A stretch of 64,000 nucleotides of DNA, from assembly GCA_964497515.1 (NCBI GenBank), contig CAZCCV010000008.1, positions 1 to 64,000 of the forward strand, in the 5' to 3' direction. The notes under the pieces were generated by a model, which was not told the origin of the DNA, did no database searches, and saw nothing but the letters and a program-made list of their open reading frames with translations. This document shows positions 45,401-53,630 of the stretch, piece after piece. Position 1 is the stretch's first letter, and each line of letters opens with the position of its first letter. Both the position numbers and the translations under genes were made by a program. Source of the stretch: CAZCCV01 sp964497515. GTDB lineage: Bacteria; Armatimonadota; UBA5829; DTLH01.

Positions 45401-48400
45401 CAGACTACTTCTTCGCGACCCGAATGTCGACGGGAATCGGCTGGAATACTCCGCCGATGCTCTCTAATCCGAAGCTGACGCCAAAGGTTGGAACATCGTC
45501 TACCGATTTCAACTATCGAGTTGACTATCGCGACATTGATGGTCCAAATGGCCAGGCACCGTCATATGTGAGAGTCGTCATCGATGGCGTCGAACACAAT
45601 ATGACTCCGGTAGTGACGGGCACTCCGTCGTATCGAGAGCGCGTGACCTTTACATACACTACTAAGCTGAGTAGTGGCGCGCACAACTATTACTTCACAG
45701 CCAGTGATGGTGCGGATCAGGTTACTCTGCCAGAGGCCGATCCGTTGACTGGTAATGTCACACCATATCTTGGCCCGTGGATTAATAACCCGCCTGCGTT
45801 AAGCAGTCCGATGGCAGCGCCGAACCCATCGCCGGGTTCTATATCGACTATTCAACCAGTGACGTACTCTGTGGTCTTTAGTGACCCGGACAACGACGGC
45901 CCAATAACGTATATGCCGTTCATTAACGACGCCACTGCCGCGCCAGCTATTAGAGCAATGGCGCTCCCGACACCGCTTCTTTATGTTGATAACAAACTGG
46001 AAGCTATGAACGTCGGCATTGTCGATTCGCTGGTTGTCGATGCTGCGCAGCCAGGCAAATATCGCTCAATCCGCGTCCTTGATTCCAAGGGTGCTATGGC
46101 TAGTATGACGGCCGACCAGTTCGCTGGAAAGCTGTTGCAGTTCCAGAGCGGACCTCTGAACGGTCGCGTATACTTAATCGCGAACAATACAGAGACCGAC
46201 CTCAAGCTGATGATCGACGATCTGATGGAAGATGGTCTGGAGCCTGGAGCTATATTCACTATCGGCGTGCTCAGGATGTACATTCGCACGAATGAGAAGC
46301 CTAACTATGCCGCTGGTGTTGCTTACGACCTCACAGTGCCGCAGCTTGCGGAAGGCGTTCATGCGTTCCACTTCAAGGCTGCGTCGACTATGAGCCCTCC
46401 ACCGTGGGTTGGTGCGCCGTATGATACGATGACCCAGTCTGCGTGGGTGGTGGCACCACTCTCCGGTGAGGTAACTGGTCCGTCCGTCGTGCCTCAGCCG
46501 CCGAGTTCGAACCACGCTCCGATACTGTCGCTGATGGGTGACAGTCCGGTATCGCCCGCCAGTGGTAAGCCGTCTGACAGCTTCGAGTTTGCCGTGTCGT
46601 ATATGGACGCAGACGGCAACCCGCCGCACTATCACGACGGTGTCCTTGGATACATTCGAGTAGTGTTCAATGACGGCGCTTACGCTGCCGACCTGACACC
46701 GGAGGTTCCCGAGGATGAATGGAACTCAGACTGGTATAAGGAGTTCAAGCGCTTCACCGTAACAACCGACGGTCTGCCGGAAGGTGTACATAAGTTCCAC
46801 TTCGAGGCTTCCGATGGTTGGACTAAGGTGAGATTGCCGCTTGCCGCACAGGGTGGTGATCCCGGAGTCAACGACTTCGTGGTCTCTGTCAACTCCAGAG
46901 CCAGGCTGACTGAGATGCAGGTTAATCCGCCTGCCGGTGACAGCAATACCACGTTTGCGATTAGCGTTAAGTACTCACATCAGAATGGCCAACCGCCGTT
47001 CAAGACTACTGTGGGTGGCGTACAGCGAGACGAGGTATGGGTCGAACTGAATGGCAATACAGCCAATAGGATCTACCTGACGCGTGATGCGGCATCGGGC
47101 ACCAACTATGTGACCGGTGTGGTCTTCAGAACGAATAAGGGTGGTCTTACACCTGGATCATATACTACTGTCTTCAGGGCTAAGGATGCTCTAGGTGAGA
47201 TAACTACTGTTGCTGGTCCGACCTTCACCGTAACTGCCAACCAGAATGCACCGGCGCTGGCAAACCAGAAGGTATTCAATACCGGCAAGCCGTCGCTGAT
47301 TAATGCTGACGCTTCTGGTGGGACATCAGCAGTCTTCCGTTACGAAGTTGAGTACAGCGATCCGGACGGAGACGTGCCGATTGTTGTCCACAACGGCGCA
47401 ACAATCGAGGGTATCAGGCTCTACGTGGACGGCGTATTCGATACAGTAGTGACGCAGAGGTCACCTTCTGCCCTGCTTACGAATGGTCAGCCGGACTACA
47501 CTAAGCCGGTTACTTACTATTGCACAAAGATAGCCAGCTCAATGACCGCTGGTGAACATAACTACTACTTCGAAGCCAAGGACGGCGTTTCAGTGGACGC
47601 TCACACAGTGAGAACGCCGACTACGCCAGGACCGGTTATCCTGTCAGCGACCATTCAGATGGTGAGAGCTGTTGTGGTGGGATCTGACCTGGTAGACCGA
47701 GATCCTTACCTTGGTGAGACTGTCAGGATTACAGGTGTTCTGACTGCTTCCAGCGCGAAACCTATCGCAGGAGGACAGAGGTTCAACATCAGGGTTACGA
47801 GACCCGATGGAACATACACTACGTCCACTGTGACAGGTGCAGCGGCAGAATCAGGCGCCGTCAAGCTGAACCAGTTCACCTTTGATCTTGAGGCACCGAC
47901 GATTAACAGGGATTGGACGATCACAGCTACTTGGGCTGGAAACTCGGATTACACTACTTCAGTCAGTTCCGATCTGAGAGTAACAGTTCACGGCCCAACC
48001 AGAGTGGTCGCTACCCAGGATATAACTCAACCAGCGACCAGCACGCCTGTTGTTGATATGGTCACCTCGCCACTGGTATCACCGAACGGTGATGTGGGGA
48101 CACTCTACGGCTTCGATTTTGCCAGGCTCTCCCAGATAGTCAGATGGGATCCGACTCAGAGAACTTATCTCTGGTATGGAAGCACCTACTTCCCGACCTT
48201 AGCGGCCGGAAATGCAGTGTGGATCTTGCCAGGCACAAGTCTGGTTCCAGAGAGCATCAACTCGAGTCTTCCGTTGAGCTTCTGGCCGTCGCCAGTAGAT
48301 CCTAACGATCCGGCACAGGCTGTGAGCGCATCGAAGCAGTATAGACTGTTGAAGCCGTTCGGTAGACTTGCGAATCAGACTGCCGACCGTGAGATACAGC

Positions 48401-48792
48401 TTAAGCAGGGATGGAACCAGATTGGTTCCGCCTTCTTGGCACCCACCGAGATCGGTAATGCTAGAATATCGTTCCAGGGTAGAACCGTATCGATCGACGA
48501 AGCTGCAGCAAGCGGCTGGGTCAGGAACTACGCTTGGATGTGGGATCCTGTTGCGCAGAAGTACCAACTGATTAGTGCAACAAGACCCGACAGATACAAG
48601 AGCACGTTCGATCCGTGGAGAGGCTACTGGATTAGAGCCTTTGCAGACTGCACGCTGGTGCTTGCAGCTCCTGGCCGATCCGCAGCCAGTGTCTCTGCAC
48701 TCAGTGCGGAAATCGATGGCAACACAAGAAGCACAACTGCTCTTACGCCACTCGATGAGCCGCCGGCGGCTCCGATCGGAGCAGACCACTAA
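39472..48792 (+). CDS. Giant exported Ig-repeat surface protein
   Basis: About 3,106 residues from ATG 39472 (GGAAGGA at 39455-39461; signal peptide cleaved after AYA). Two kinds of beta-repeat alternate. One, about 60 residues, has the pattern GVYxxxENDxNYxxxxxFDxATGxITL and ends in a strand like VYVEY. The other, about 110-150 residues, reads FxVxYxDxDxxPPxYVxVxIDG, then a GxHxYYFxAxDG strand and GPWINxPPxLS, like tandem PKD/Ig folds. The last ~250 residues carry the GWNQIGSAF module (G2980) with WRGYW (W3049), as in the two preceding proteins, but lack the FlgD-like end. A giant adhesin or sheath protein is likely. A hairpin at 48803-48828 follows. Confidence 0.75.
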   Translation: MIGVCRRLSLALLLVIVALAPAYAQLGDGETSPLHPTANSVHNLSVTWGGDNPPDTEPWPTEELGINRLYTDSPWKKNPNYYFLQPDPDGTIYNEPHQTVDVIENEYCVVKADGSIVLSRPAVGIKGVWADRWQRKNLWHDDTFTPGDTITFSDPSRVRPDQVVFVSYYVPGRSMVLLDRHPLPSEITVYRYPAEPGFGTIAINPEIIKLDPDTGNLRNNGDPWNNLLGIWDNEALKGMSILDRVDRVTGLCYLSRSVPSTTRYVYVAVSTYAIDYVDMLDGTGPDLPADYDPDTGEVVLKTSAAADGQDVLVTYRPLGRTKITMALVPIVDVSGVYTSKENDTNYLGQPQFDAATGRITLGRALPWNTRSVYVEYDAVDMEDVTPEKTWSWREGDHAHPIVRESDDLNQRYCTLQPDPTSTMSATSSHPGLYHGVGEKLTESSIPRIEPSKTALANLISGRLVSQGWIPQHEADEDNEIPAQPYDIIVTSREPVLIAEVWVADEEGEVTNWGGSCDVAMELNSGQYVIIVDPDNALPEGARILSVSYYTAGKYYVFGYGPAPMPATVHAINLNGYAQARSNLLRINPRLLDMDEDTAGWRAKALSQDITEGYNILGIFDNLQLQGWNYWTPGPGMVEGDASGAAVLKLNTVPHTTVNTLYIKVSTYAVDSVVELNDPTENNLYPGRFTDDLPDGAMWAEGNDGHETAFYEPDVVVSYPMRGDEDPEYLHLVKVHLREPLSTDGAQVRMTHRALSQSSITPARGPVMACPVLTITEFDDNGAPIDRELNDLLQNDPPVFNLALEAEDPNELFQHGTRMLKEIKYHAMPCIMGLYTHATWAEGLRRFGDVTDDHRNVQPMYLAEPGLYRLAVSAGLNMFNRKQQPRYDLFDASDICLLRDPRGNPMDVAPLLVAEMDGSAAERSWSYVAATHPEPVGQEPIISTAGPVTATVHDSEPSGGVSWAGQMMGRDYLTNYPGEGWPIQFTGPDPLIAVSPSPIVPLAMTPDDGSSSTTFDFRVRYWNLDNLPPKPWMPAWCDEFDPSAGRPQVRETGVVLYLDLADVFDLGQEHRHESYRPHFMRKENPADEDYAGGVTYLYRLQPAASPWINGMNLQIPSGWNGNDYISLMIGNYHYFFACSDDSLTFENDTDYALYFQYFGDTDDPWTEWGNVTPLYRAPYRSSTGLDPHLPRNVIDEEGRPFMPRNLGRRYSSFGDEVDEPRDWQLYVDRYDRVPGHFEILNELQYPWKSTEHPQVSLALSGYGVSPVEGYGRFYGTISPFYRMANPAIETAWDEDGFGLMGTRTETTGATNSTMLTFNVKFYQRDSRAPLWIKTFVGGSALKVIDPQQAMKPENGGFVGYTMQPSAVQSTPGQSQKAPYNYRLGVDYEVKMQLPSGPHTYYFMAYDGIATAIWPARPENWQYGGMTYGDIWIPDSVGDCPEGYDNNYCPGPYINTPCILSDSSVNPATGIEGQQYVFRVLYTDKDSIDESLFEPDPSLPKGQRPYKAKIYIDTGTEKGILAFDMHKEDPFDNDYTDGVWYVLNTASLEDFSLAKGVRKYRFEFTDDWGRVTDLNDVVRGETTYYPSSGGWIDGPVIGTQTKPTLRFGKADSLDGTANSATMWRFTVEYKDINNDPPKFVTLYIGSLNEDGQSITWDSGHHMTQSNPGDKTYYDGAEFFFETRLPGADNVGDLALTYYYAFEASDGVNLATWVPEDYPDVNARSESAGCLLKDPLTTDDYTVYQSTKVALVGTLQNQPTNAGILTDPVAHLYLRGDMSRPVTLCREDTYVVKGYSLGSPTSCTRLDAVDAAFAPPMTEIEGVYINPDLSGEDYYHLDDGTSGVYAGGAITLARPLPHGTTWVWIEYKHTREHRYAVDGTLVDPKDRFVAYRTTPIDPNNAPEIHEVVQVFGAATDYFNAPDGTPGSYDPATGIIQLQQPVVAGDEDLTIVYRLPVYTLNKWTGQFTFDKVQDPRDLFRADYFFATRMSTGIGWNTPPMLSNPKLTPKVGTSSTDFNYRVDYRDIDGPNGQAPSYVRVVIDGVEHNMTPVVTGTPSYRERVTFTYTTKLSSGAHNYYFTASDGADQVTLPEADPLTGNVTPYLGPWINNPPALSSPMAAPNPSPGSISTIQPVTYSVVFSDPDNDGPITYMPFINDATAAPAIRAMALPTPLLYVDNKLEAMNVGIVDSLVVDAAQPGKYRSIRVLDSKGAMASMTADQFAGKLLQFQSGPLNGRVYLIANNTETDLKLMIDDLMEDGLEPGAIFTIGVLRMYIRTNEKPNYAAGVAYDLTVPQLAEGVHAFHFKAASTMSPPPWVGAPYDTMTQSAWVVAPLSGEVTGPSVVPQPPSSNHAPILSLMGDSPVSPASGKPSDSFEFAVSYMDADGNPPHYHDGVLGYIRVVFNDGAYAADLTPEVPEDEWNSDWYKEFKRFTVTTDGLPEGVHKFHFEASDGWTKVRLPLAAQGGDPGVNDFVVSVNSRARLTEMQVNPPAGDSNTTFAISVKYSHQNGQPPFKTTVGGVQRDEVWVELNGNTANRIYLTRDAASGTNYVTGVVFRTNKGGLTPGSYTTVFRAKDALGEITTVAGPTFTVTANQNAPALANQKVFNTGKPSLINADASGGTSAVFRYEVEYSDPDGDVPIVVHNGATIEGIRLYVDGVFDTVVTQRSPSALLTNGQPDYTKPVTYYCTKIASSMTAGEHNYYFEAKDGVSVDAHTVRTPTTPGPVILSATIQMVRAVVVGSDLVDRDPYLGETVRITGVLTASSAKPIAGGQRFNIRVTRPDGTYTTSTVTGAAAESGAVKLNQFTFDLEAPTINRDWTITATWAGNSDYTTSVSSDLRVTVHGPTRVVATQDITQPATSTPVVDMVTSPLVSPNGDVGTLYGFDFARLSQIVRWDPTQRTYLWYGSTYFPTLAAGNAVWILPGTSLVPESINSSLPLSFWPSPVDPNDPAQAVSASKQYRLLKPFGRLANQTADREIQLKQGWNQIGSAFLAPTEIGNARISFQGRTVSIDEAAASGWVRNYAWMWDPVAQKYQLISATRPDRYKSTFDPWRGYWIRAFADCTLVLAAPGRSAASVSALSAEIDGNTRSTTALTPLDEPPAAPIGADH

Positions 48793-48802
48793 GTGATCAC
48801 GC

Positions 48803-48828
48803 TTGGGGTGGAGTCAAATCCACCCCAG
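48803..48828 (+). terminator. Hairpin after the giant surface protein gene
   Basis: A 10-bp stem (48803-48812 with 48819-48828) around GTCAAA, eleven bases after the stop, with only a short weak T tract. It could give partial termination before the small CsgG-like gene. Confidence 0.5.
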
Positions 48829-48868
48829 GTTAAAATCAACCGTTCATTTCAGAGGAGTATTTGAGAAT

Positions 48869-49675
48869 ATGATTAGGATCAGACAGATGCGCTTGGTCAC
48901 ATACCTAGCTGTGGTCCTTCTTATCGCGATGTATATTGCTCCGGCAGCGCTAGCGGCCAAAAAGGTATCTAGCAAGCCGGTAACACAGCCCGCGAAGACG
49001 ATCATAGTCTTTCCATTCGAGGACTCATCAGAAGGTGCACCGGAGTCACTGTCGAATGATCTGGCACAGAGTATCCAGGCGACCATAGGTGCAGACGGAG
49101 CCTTCCGTGCAATCGCCTTCTCGACGCAGCTTCCATCCATCAAGCGAGCAAGGCTGGAGACGGCTCTTACAGATGCCGACCTAAAAGGACCATTTGGTAT
49201 CGAGAAGGCGCAGATGGCAAGTGCGATCAAAATTGCCAATCAGACTGCTGTCGATATGCTGCTTGTCGGCACCATAGATGAAGTCGCCGCTGACACTGAG
49301 AGTAAGACAGCATCAGCCACTATGACAGCCATTCTTGCCGACGCTAACACCGGAGCTCCGGTAAAAACCATCGCGGTAACTGGAACCGTTCCGGAAGGTG
49401 CTACTGGCGAGACTGAGAGTGAACTCATCGCTTTCGCTGCTGGTGATGCGGTGACTAAGATCGTAAACGAGATCTCACCATTAGGGATCCAGGTCGCCTC
49501 GTCTGAGCCTGCGTTGGCTACAGGGCCAGTTGTAGCACGCTCCAGCAAGAAGAAGTCTGGAATCAGCAAATTTATTATTCCTATAGTGATTGCGGTAGTA
49601 GCATTAGCTGTTTCAAGTGACAGCGATGACGAGGTTGACGACGATCTCGACGATCCACCGTGGCATCCACTCTAG
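48869..49675 (+). CDS. Short exported CsgG/LpoB-like protein with C-terminal anchor
   Basis: 268 residues. Signal peptide (about 1-31, ALAAKK), then a periplasmic domain of about 170 residues with IIVFPFEDSSEG and DMLLVGTIDEV, the same pattern as the CsgG-like fold at 31774. A basic patch SKKKSGISK precedes a membrane segment (FIIPIVIAVVALAV) and a short, very acidic tail (DSDDEVDDDLDD). The segment SGISKFIIPIVIA resembles SLSKVVVPVLVA in the long paralogue, so the two genes probably arose by duplication. ATG at 48869 has AGAGGAG 11 bases upstream. A clear terminator follows. Confidence 0.6.
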   Translation: MIRIRQMRLVTYLAVVLLIAMYIAPAALAAKKVSSKPVTQPAKTIIVFPFEDSSEGAPESLSNDLAQSIQATIGADGAFRAIAFSTQLPSIKRARLETALTDADLKGPFGIEKAQMASAIKIANQTAVDMLLVGTIDEVAADTESKTASATMTAILADANTGAPVKTIAVTGTVPEGATGETESELIAFAAGDAVTKIVNEISPLGIQVASSEPALATGPVVARSSKKKSGISKFIIPIVIAVVALAVSSDSDDEVDDDLDDPPWHPL

Positions 49676-49698
49676 TGAGCTTCTATCGATCAGTTACG

Positions 49699-49731
49699 AG
49701 CAGCGTGTCCGTGAATGGGCACGCTGCTTTT
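49699..49731 (+). terminator. Intrinsic terminator after the short CsgG-like gene
   Basis: A 12-bp stem with one G-T pair (49699-49710 with 49717-49728), a six-base loop and then TTTT. It lies 23 bases beyond the stop. Confidence 0.85.
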
Positions 49732-49786
49732 GTGCAGTATGCTGCGCTGTCCAACTCGTGCCTGATGGAGCTTTAGACTGGTTTTG

Positions 49787-51748
49787 ATGAGCCGAGTTAT
49801 CCCTCTATTGATCTCATTTATCTTGCTGCTGCCAGTGGTCTGCAGGTCTGCTGGCCCGGCTGCCAGTGTATATCTGCGTGCCAACCCCTCAAGCATAATC
49901 GCCGATGGCAAGAGCGTTACTACTATTACCGTCGAGGTGCGAGACTCCAGTGGAAACCCGGTTGACGACGGCACTCTGGTGAGCTTCTCTACCAGTTTGG
50001 GCGCAGTGGAGTCGATGGTATCAACGAAGGCCGGAGTCGCACGCGCAAGGCTGACGAGCGGCACTGTAACCGGTGCAGCGTCGGTCTCAGCATGGGTCAC
50101 GCAGGGTGGGGCTGCTGGCCAGATCCGGGTAGAGTGTCTTGCCCCGGGAACAGAGATTTCACGCCAGACATTCATTACTATTACTTCAAGAGACTATCTT
50201 GTCATGAGTCCGGAACGTATGACTGCCTACGCATCTGGCGGTGTGAAGATCGTTCACAAGGGAATGACTGTAGAGTGTCACGAGGCACAATTTGACCTTC
50301 AAATGGGAGTGCTCAAGTGTCGTGCCACAGACAGTGATCCACTCGTCATCCGTAGAGGCGATAAATCACTATCAGGCCTGCTGCTGTACTACCGCACGGA
50401 TGATATGAAGGGAAAGCTCCTTACAGAAGGTGAATCCGGCTTGGTGGAACGGAAGAACCTGAGAGCGGCCGATCTCACTTTGGAAAAGGATGACGAAGAG
50501 ATCTCTCCCAGTCTGTTCGATTTCACAGACATTTCGGAGAGCTCCATGCTCATTAGGGCTTCCAGCATCACGGTGAAGCCGATGGAAGAGATTCAGTTTC
50601 ACCGCGCAAAAGTGTATGTTGACGGCAGGCGAGTTGTTTCCTTGCCGCTTCATGTGATTCCTCTCGATCCTTCACAGATAGACTCCTCTCGCGTAATAGG
50701 GTGGGGGCCTACTGGCCTCAGAATTGACGTTCCCGTGTACTACACACTCTCTCCAACGTCTACCGGCTCGCTGCATTTGCGCAAAGGTCAGCAGGCAGGC
50801 TGGGGATACTATTCTGGCGACAGAGGCTGGGCTCTTGATGTCGTTCAGGACTATGATACTGAATCCGGTGCCGAAGGCAGCTTCTCATTGAATCGAGTTA
50901 CCTCAAGCGATTGGGGAGCTAGTTGGAATCACAAACAGGACTTGAGCACCGGAGGGAGTCTTTATGGTCTGCTCGAGTTCCCTGCCCACCGCGATTTTTA
51001 TGGGACGCTAAATATCTCCAAGCCGATTAATCGGCTGAACGTGGGAGTAAACCTTTACGGCAATAAGCTGCAGGATCAAGAAGGCAGTCTGACATCGGAC
51101 GTTTATCTTCAGACTTCGCCGAAACCTCTGGCAGGAGGCGCAATCAACTACAGTCTCCTTGGCAGAGCATCTAAAACAACAGGCGGCGGAGGATTGATGG
51201 ATACAAGGCTGGGCACCGGGCTGCAAATTCAGCTTCGCGGTAAGCCCGTATCTTTCAGCAAGCAAGCCAGGCTCAACACTTCCTTGTCATTTGGTCAGGA
51301 TTGGGGAGGAGCCAGAGCAGGATTCTCACTTACCGGAAACGCTTCATTCAACTATCGTATGGGTCGCTTTGGTGTGGCAGGGTTAGTATACACATACAGT
51401 CGTGATCCATTGTACCGCAGCCAGCTTGGTCGTCATCGATTGAGTGCAAGTGCAATGTGGTCAGACTCCAAGAAGTGGCAGGGGAGACTTCTCAGCACCT
51501 ATACACTCGATCGCCCAATGTCAAGCACTTTTATTGATGTCTCATATCAGTTCAAACGTGGATGGACAATCAATCTGTTGGAGACTATTCAGTCATCCAG
51601 CCTGATTCTGCTCGGCAATGAGCACAAGTACCGCTACTCGGATACCGAATTAGGATTAGGCAAAAAGATCCGTGATCACGATGTTCTGGTTGTCTGGTCC
51701 AAATCAAAGAATAGGCTGAGGTTGGATTTTACTGCTGCCCGATTCTAG
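49787..51748 (+). CDS. Exported Big_1-OstA/LptD-like beta-barrel fusion protein
   Basis: 653 residues. Signal peptide (about 1-22). Residues about 25-120 are an invasin-type Ig fold (Big_1: NPSSIIADGKSVTTITV, GAVES, ARARLTSGTV). Residues about 130-290 contain OstA/LptA-like strands (MTAYASGGVKIVHKGMTVEC). The remainder (about 300-653) is a series of amphipathic strands with aromatic girdles and ends in Phe, typical of an outer-membrane barrel; GWGPTGLRIDVPVYYTLSP recalls LptD. LptD normally imports lipopolysaccharide to the surface, but it lacks a Big_1 domain and is larger. This could be a dedicated barrel for the neighbouring surface proteins. Confidence 0.6.
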   Translation: MSRVIPLLISFILLLPVVCRSAGPAASVYLRANPSSIIADGKSVTTITVEVRDSSGNPVDDGTLVSFSTSLGAVESMVSTKAGVARARLTSGTVTGAASVSAWVTQGGAAGQIRVECLAPGTEISRQTFITITSRDYLVMSPERMTAYASGGVKIVHKGMTVECHEAQFDLQMGVLKCRATDSDPLVIRRGDKSLSGLLLYYRTDDMKGKLLTEGESGLVERKNLRAADLTLEKDDEEISPSLFDFTDISESSMLIRASSITVKPMEEIQFHRAKVYVDGRRVVSLPLHVIPLDPSQIDSSRVIGWGPTGLRIDVPVYYTLSPTSTGSLHLRKGQQAGWGYYSGDRGWALDVVQDYDTESGAEGSFSLNRVTSSDWGASWNHKQDLSTGGSLYGLLEFPAHRDFYGTLNISKPINRLNVGVNLYGNKLQDQEGSLTSDVYLQTSPKPLAGGAINYSLLGRASKTTGGGGLMDTRLGTGLQIQLRGKPVSFSKQARLNTSLSFGQDWGGARAGFSLTGNASFNYRMGRFGVAGLVYTYSRDPLYRSQLGRHRLSASAMWSDSKKWQGRLLSTYTLDRPMSSTFIDVSYQFKRGWTINLLETIQSSSLILLGNEHKYRYSDTELGLGKKIRDHDVLVVWSKSKNRLRLDFTAARF

Positions 51749-51904
51749 CAGGAGTGGTGTACGACAGTATCAATCCCGAACAAGTGCTTCTTGAACTCTC
51801 TTTCTGCCGGTTGCCAAATGTGTGACTACACCAGTCATTGCCTCTGCACGCAGATTTAATGGTATTGGACAAATATAGCCTCCAAATCGCCACCAACTTT
51901 GCTG

Positions 51905-51910
51905 TATAAT
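51905..51910 (+). promoter_or_regulatory. -10 box of the MATE gene
   Basis: TATAAT at 51905-51910, about 48 bases before the ATG at 51958, with no good -35 box at the expected distance. The 209-base gap holds no other feature. Confidence 0.4.
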
Positions 51911-51957
51911 GAAGTCTGATTGGCTCGATGATTGATCGGGCGGACGATGGAGATTAG

Positions 51958-53397
51958 ATGAACCACCCTCAAACAGACCGAGGCAGAGGTCGCGACCTGA
52001 CTGTCGGCAGTATCCCACGCCACTTGGTCGTATTCTCACTACCTATGCTTGTGGGTAACCTCATTCAGACGGGTTACAGTCTTGTAAACGCCTTCTGGGT
52101 GGGCAAACGTTTGGGTGAGAATGCGCTCGCGGCAGTAACGGTCAGTTTCCCCGTTATATTTGTCCTCACCGGTCTTGCAATGGGGCTTACTATGGCTACA
52201 AGCATCCTGGTGGCTCAGTTTGCAGGTGGAAAAGAATGGCACAGGCTCCGAAAGACTGTTCAAACTTCAACGCTGGTTGTAATTGGCGTTAGCATAATCC
52301 TGGTCATTATTGGAATGGTGACCGCGCCTGTAATTCTTAAGATGATGAACACGCCAGACGATATATACGATATGGCAGTCAGCTATCTGCGTGTCTTCTT
52401 GCTTTCTGAACCGTTCAGTTTCGGACTGTTCCTTCTTGGATCGATGCTAAGGGGTATTGGCGATTCTGTGACGCCGCTCTATTTCCAGATGGCTGCGCTG
52501 GTTCTGACTGCAATATTCGACCCCATTCTGATGTTGGGTTGGTGGTTCTTCCCTCATTTTGGTCTGAATGGAACAGCAATCGCCAGCTTGGTAATGCAGG
52601 GTTTGGCTTTGGTTGCGATGAGCATTTACCTGCGGCAAAGGAAGAGCATCGTGGTTCCAGACTGGCTGAAGTTGAGTATAGATCCCACTACTTTCTGGTT
52701 GACGCTGAAGATCGGCCTTCCCGCAGTTGTTCAGCAGTCGCTGGTTGCACTTGGCGCTGTGTTCGTTACTGGAATAATCAATAAGTTTGGCAAGGATGCA
52801 ACTGCAGCATTCGGCGCTGCAGGGCGTATCGACCAGATTGCGTTTATGCCGGCGATGACCTTTTCGTCTGCTGTCGCCACACTGGTCGGGCAGAATGTCG
52901 GCGCTCGACAGCTTAACCGTGTCAAAGAAGCTTTCTGGTGGAGTATACTGCTGTGTGGAGGAATTACGCTTGCCGTATCAGCTCTGGCAGTCAGTCAACC
53001 ACATTTATTGTTGAGCATGTTCTTGCAGGAGCCAAAACCGATTGAGATAGGTGTTCGTTACCTGCAGATTGTAGGCTCGTGTTATGTGTTCTTTGCCGTG
53101 ATGTTCGTAGGAAATGGTGTCTTGAACGGCTCTGGGCACACAATGATTACCACTGTAATATCGCTGGTTTCACTGTGGGCTACTCGCGTTCCGCTTGCTT
53201 TGTATCTTGTGCACAAGTGGAATAGAGTTGAAGCTGTATGGTGGGCAATGGCTACCAGTCTGGCGATTTCAATGCTAATCAGCCTTGCGTTTTTCTTTTC
53301 CGGCTACTGGAAGCGGCCCGTTGTGAAGCACGGCCCTGCAGGCGAGATGATAACGCCTCCAGAAGAGTTTGTCACGGCTGCTACACCGGTTGAATAG
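51958..53397 (+). CDS. MATE family efflux transporter
   Basis: 479 residues with 12 predicted membrane helices in two halves, the MOP/MATE fold, exchanging cationic or other small compounds for Na+ or H+. Family signatures: PMLVGNLIQTGYSLVNAFWVG in the first helix pair and GQNVGARQ after helix 7-8. The N-terminus (RGRDLTVGSIPRHL) is typical of the DinF/NorM-like group. ATG at 51958 follows TGGAGA. The substrate cannot be predicted. It precedes the c-di-AMP riboswitch operon but is a separate unit. Confidence 0.93.
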   Translation: MNHPQTDRGRGRDLTVGSIPRHLVVFSLPMLVGNLIQTGYSLVNAFWVGKRLGENALAAVTVSFPVIFVLTGLAMGLTMATSILVAQFAGGKEWHRLRKTVQTSTLVVIGVSIILVIIGMVTAPVILKMMNTPDDIYDMAVSYLRVFLLSEPFSFGLFLLGSMLRGIGDSVTPLYFQMAALVLTAIFDPILMLGWWFFPHFGLNGTAIASLVMQGLALVAMSIYLRQRKSIVVPDWLKLSIDPTTFWLTLKIGLPAVVQQSLVALGAVFVTGIINKFGKDATAAFGAAGRIDQIAFMPAMTFSSAVATLVGQNVGARQLNRVKEAFWWSILLCGGITLAVSALAVSQPHLLLSMFLQEPKPIEIGVRYLQIVGSCYVFFAVMFVGNGVLNGSGHTMITTVISLVSLWATRVPLALYLVHKWNRVEAVWWAMATSLAISMLISLAFFFSGYWKRPVVKHGPAGEMITPPEEFVTAATPVE

Positions 53398-53514
53398 ATC
53401 GATGTCGCACGCCACAGATTTGACGCATAAAGTGTAGTCTGTTATACTACGACAGAGGCCATCTGTCCGGTTTTCGGATTGACAGTCGGCTTTATACAAT
53501 AAAAGAGACAATTG

Positions 53515-53630
53515 GACGCCGAATCCCGATAGCAATCGGGAGCGGGGGAACCGCCGAAATGGGGCTAATCTCTGTGTGGAGAGGGATTTCTTCCTATCCC
53601 AGCCCGTCAACTAACCTCGCAGGTGGGGCA
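53515..53630 (+). ncRNA. c-di-AMP riboswitch (ydaO/yuaA class)
   Basis: The conserved core of this class is readable in order: GCCGAAT at 53518-53524, a CCCGAT/ATCGGG hairpin (53525-53540), AGCGGGGGAACC (53541-53552), AATGGGGCTAATC near 53558-53570, and the diagnostic 3' segment CCCGTCAACTAACCTCGCAGG (20-base core 53603-53622), which closes the outer stem. In known cases the aptamer binds c-di-AMP and turns genes off. Two downstream hairpins, 53642-53670 and 53676-53700, could be the expression platform, though no clear T run follows them. It lies ahead of the dehydrogenase/B12 operon, 160 bases before the start. Confidence 0.88.
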
